Assembly (NCBI GenBank): GCA_003157295.1
Contig: PMJF01000069.1
Coordinates: 156-6,025, forward strand
Direction: 5' to 3'
DNA length: 5,870 nt
DNA from: Candidatus Moraniibacteriota bacterium
Lineage (GTDB): Bacteria; Patescibacteriota; Minisyncoccia; Moranbacterales; UBA11712
Each line of letters opens with the position of its first letter. The stretch's first letter is position 1. The translations under genes were made by a program, and so were the position numbers. Under the pieces are notes generated by a model. That model saw nothing but the letters and a program-made list of their open reading frames with translations. It was not told the DNA's origin and did no database searches. Below, piece by piece: positions 4,229 to 5,870 of the stretch.

Positions 4229-5842
4229 ATGAGCACCACTCTCTATCGTAAATACCGACCGTCTGATTTTTCCCAAGTAATCGGACAAAAACATGTCGTT
4301 CAAACCCTTCAAAACTCCATCAAATCCGGCCGGATCGGCCAGGCTTATCTTTTTGCCGGCCCGCGAGGAACGGGGAAAACCTCGATTGCGAGAATATTTG
4401 CCAAAACTATCAATTGCACTAGCCTAAAAAATGGAGAGCCTTGCCTCAAATGCGATTCCTGTAAAACTATCCTTGACGGCCGATCTCTCGATATCATAGA
4501 AATTGACGCCGCTTCCCATACCGGCGTGGACAATATCCGCGAACTGCGGGAAACCGTGAAGCTTCCGCCCAGTTCTCTCAAGTATAAGGTCTATATCATC
4601 GACGAAGTTCATATGCTTTCCGGAGGCGCTTTCAACGCTCTTCTCAAAACTCTTGAAGAGCCGCCGGTCCATGTTGTTTTCATCCTGGCGACGACCGAAG
4701 TCCATAAAATTCCGGAGACGATTCTCTCCCGAGTGCAAAGATTCGATTTCACCCGCCTGACGGTCGAGGAGATCATAGAAAGGCTCAAACAGATCGCGAA
4801 ACTCGAAAAAGTGAGCGTTGAACCGGAAGCTCTCGAGATAATCGCCGCTTCTTCCGAAGGCGGAATGCGAAACGCCGAAAGCCTCTTGGGCCAAGTGATC
4901 GCGCTTGAAGATAAAAAGATTACAGCCAAGGAAGTTGAATTCATTTTGGGAACAGTCTCGGAAAAAGAAATAGCCGATTTCGTCGGCCAATTGGTGGGGC
5001 ATGATTTCCCGGCGGTCTTTTTGAGAATCGCCGATCTGAGGGAATCCGGCATTGATTTCAAAAATTTCGGCAAATCGCTGCTCAATTATCTCCGGCAGAT
5101 GTTGGTTCTCAAAATAAATCCGGATCTTGGAAAAAAACTTTCCTATGAGCTGACCAAGGAAAGGCTGGGACAAATCCAAAAACAAATTTCCGAGATCGAA
5201 ACCGATGAAATACTGGAAGCGATCAATGTTCTTCAAGAAAATACCGAGCGTTTCAGGAACAGCCAGATTCCCCAGCTGTTTCTTGAAGCAAGCGTCGCCA
5301 GCCTCGCCATAAATTCAGATGCGCCTAAACAAGCTAAGATGATTTCCAGCGCCTCCCCCGCTCCGCCAATCGCCGCTCAAAATGATCTCAAAGAAAAAAA
5401 AACAGCCGAGATCAAACCGGCTGTGGAAAATAAACCCATGAAACTCGAAGCGGAATCAAAAAAAGGATCCGCAAAACCGATCCTAAAAGAAGCTTCGAGT
5501 GGCGACCTTGAGCTCGTTCTCGCCCGATGGCTGGATGTCATGGATTCCCTCAAGAGTTATAACCATTCCCTCTCCTCCGTCCTCAAAATGGCCAGCCCTT
5601 CTTTGATCGAAGAAAATACTCTCATCATCAAAACTAAGTACGATTTCTATAAGGACAAGATCACCGAAACCACAAACCGATTGACAATCGAAGAGGCCAT
5701 TGATAAGATAACAGGCGTTAATTTGAAAATAAAAGCGCTCACCGAAAAGGAATTCAAAGCCGAATATCCTAATTTCAAAGAGAAAAAAAGCCTCCTACAG
5801 GAAGCCGTGGATATATTCGGTGGAAAAATTGTGAAAGATTGA
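4229..5842 (+). CDS. dnaX: DNA polymerase III subunit gamma/tau
   Basis: This is the clamp-loader ATPase of the replisome. The N-terminus YRKYRPSDFSQVIGQ (6-20) is typical. The AAA+ core carries Walker A GPRGTGKT (44-51), a zinc-binding set C63, C72, C75, C78, Walker B IIDEVH (123-128), sensor 1 LATT (153-156) and the SRC-type arginine-finger motif as SRV (167-169). Sensor 2 lies in GGMRNAESLL (211-220, R214). Domain III, the oligomerisation collar, spans about 240-360. A Lys/Ala/Pro-rich linker follows (about 362-425), then a tau-like C-terminal domain (about 426-537, W434 to I500), so full-length 537 aa is the tau form and is rather short for the family. The linker contains a slippery A-run and stem-loop (listed separately) that could give a gamma form. 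The ATG at 4229 is the family start; no Shine-Dalgarno is present. A tRNA begins 4 nt after the stop. Confidence 0.97.
   Translation: MSTTLYRKYRPSDFSQVIGQKHVVQTLQNSIKSGRIGQAYLFAGPRGTGKTSIARIFAKTINCTSLKNGEPCLKCDSCKTILDGRSLDIIEIDAASHTGVDNIRELRETVKLPPSSLKYKVYIIDEVHMLSGGAFNALLKTLEEPPVHVVFILATTEVHKIPETILSRVQRFDFTRLTVEEIIERLKQIAKLEKVSVEPEALEIIAASSEGGMRNAESLLGQVIALEDKKITAKEVEFILGTVSEKEIADFVGQLVGHDFPAVFLRIADLRESGIDFKNFGKSLLNYLRQMLVLKINPDLGKKLSYELTKERLGQIQKQISEIETDEILEAINVLQENTERFRNSQIPQLFLEASVASLAINSDAPKQAKMISSASPAPPIAAQNDLKEKKTAEIKPAVENKPMKLEAESKKGSAKPILKEASSGDLELVLARWLDVMDSLKSYNHSLSSVLKMASPSLIEENTLIIKTKYDFYKDKITETTNRLTIEEAIDKITGVNLKIKALTEKEFKAEYPNFKEKKSLLQEAVDIFGGKIVKD
5394..5424 (+). other. Candidate programmed frameshift / slippage site in dnaX
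   Basis: Nine A residues (5394-5402) are read as GAA AAA AAA ACA, so A-AAA-AAA (5395-5401) is a classic -1 slippery heptamer. It is followed at once by a perfect 7-bp stem ACAGCCG (5402-5408) / CGGCTGT (5418-5424) with a 9-nt loop. A -1 shift would add NSRDQTGCGK after K391 and stop at TAA 5431-5433, giving about 401 aa. A +1 shift or loss of one A would add about 12 residues and stop at TGA 5439-5441. Either product keeps the clamp-loader core and loses the tau domain, as gamma does in E. coli (ribosomal frameshifting) and Thermus thermophilus (slippage on an A9 run). Function is inferred. Confidence 0.55.
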
Positions 5843-5846
5843 ACAC

Positions 5847-5870
5847 TGGGGCGTCGCCAAGTGGTAAGGC
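5847..5870 (+). tRNA. tRNA, probably tRNA-Gln (5' part only)
   Basis: The last 24 bases fit the 5' third of a tRNA: a 7-nt acceptor strand TGGGGCG (5847-5853), TC (5854-5855) and the D-arm GCCAAGTGGTAAGGC (5856-5870), whose GCC and GGC pair. The unusual T at position 1 with TGGGG and this D-arm match bacterial tRNA-Gln; tRNA-Cys shares the D-arm but normally starts GG. The anticodon is outside the window, so the identity is not proven. It starts 4 nt after the dnaX stop, so it is co-transcribed or its promoter lies inside dnaX (a TATATT at 5812-5817 is a weak candidate). Confidence 0.8.

Noticed and set aside
4424..5236. Long minus-strand open frame (270 codons) opposite dnaX
   Set aside because: It is a shadow of the strongly conserved dnaX frame, with no family motif and no promoter or ribosome-binding site.
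5394..5424. Minus-strand rho-independent terminator (7-bp stem followed by nine T)
   Set aside because: It would terminate a minus-strand transcript inside dnaX, where no minus-strand gene is credible; the plus-strand slippage reading explains the same bases better.
1..5870. CRISPR array, insertion sequence, rRNA or phage genes
   Set aside because: No spaced direct repeats, transposase motifs, terminal repeats or rRNA-like sequence were seen.

Overview
The window is a compact bacterial segment read with the standard genetic code: dnaX ends at TGA and no in-frame TGA interrupts any gene. A short gamma/tau protein, an uncharacterised two-repeat protein of a type I associate from memory with Candidate Phyla Radiation genomes, tight gene packing and mostly missing Shine-Dalgarno sequences suggest Patescibacteria (possibly a Parcubacteria-like lineage). 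This placement is an inference of moderate strength; no rRNA or other phylogenetic marker is present apart from dnaX.

Left part, minus strand (2446 down to 1): a drug-efflux operon. A near-consensus promoter with overlapping palindromic operator sites drives a MarR-family regulator, followed by a full-length membrane-fusion (periplasmic-adaptor type) protein, a second short EmrA-like adaptor without its helical hairpin, and the first 47 codons of a DHA2/EmrB-type MFS transporter that runs off the left edge. Gaps between genes are 22, 4 and 12 nt, so one transcript is likely. The regulator probably represses its own operon, and the two adaptors probably work with the transporter.

Middle, plus strand (2530 to 4190): after a divergent promoter region with a perfect DnaA-box 9-mer lie a soluble 251-aa protein of unknown function made of two related beta-rich repeats, and a GtrA-family membrane protein with an extra N-terminal membrane region. 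They are followed by a dRS3-like palindromic repeat and a rho-independent terminator.

Right part, plus strand (4194 to 5870): dnaX (DNA polymerase III gamma/tau) with a promoter so close to its ATG that the mRNA may be leaderless, and the 5' part of a tRNA, most likely tRNA-Gln, 4 nt after the dnaX stop. Inside dnaX, exactly at the linker between the clamp-loader core and the tau-specific C-terminus, is a run of nine A residues in slippery register followed directly by a 7-bp stem-loop. Both shifted frames stop within 40 nt, which is the arrangement expected for production of a short gamma form by frameshifting or transcriptional slippage. This is the most interesting signal in the window.
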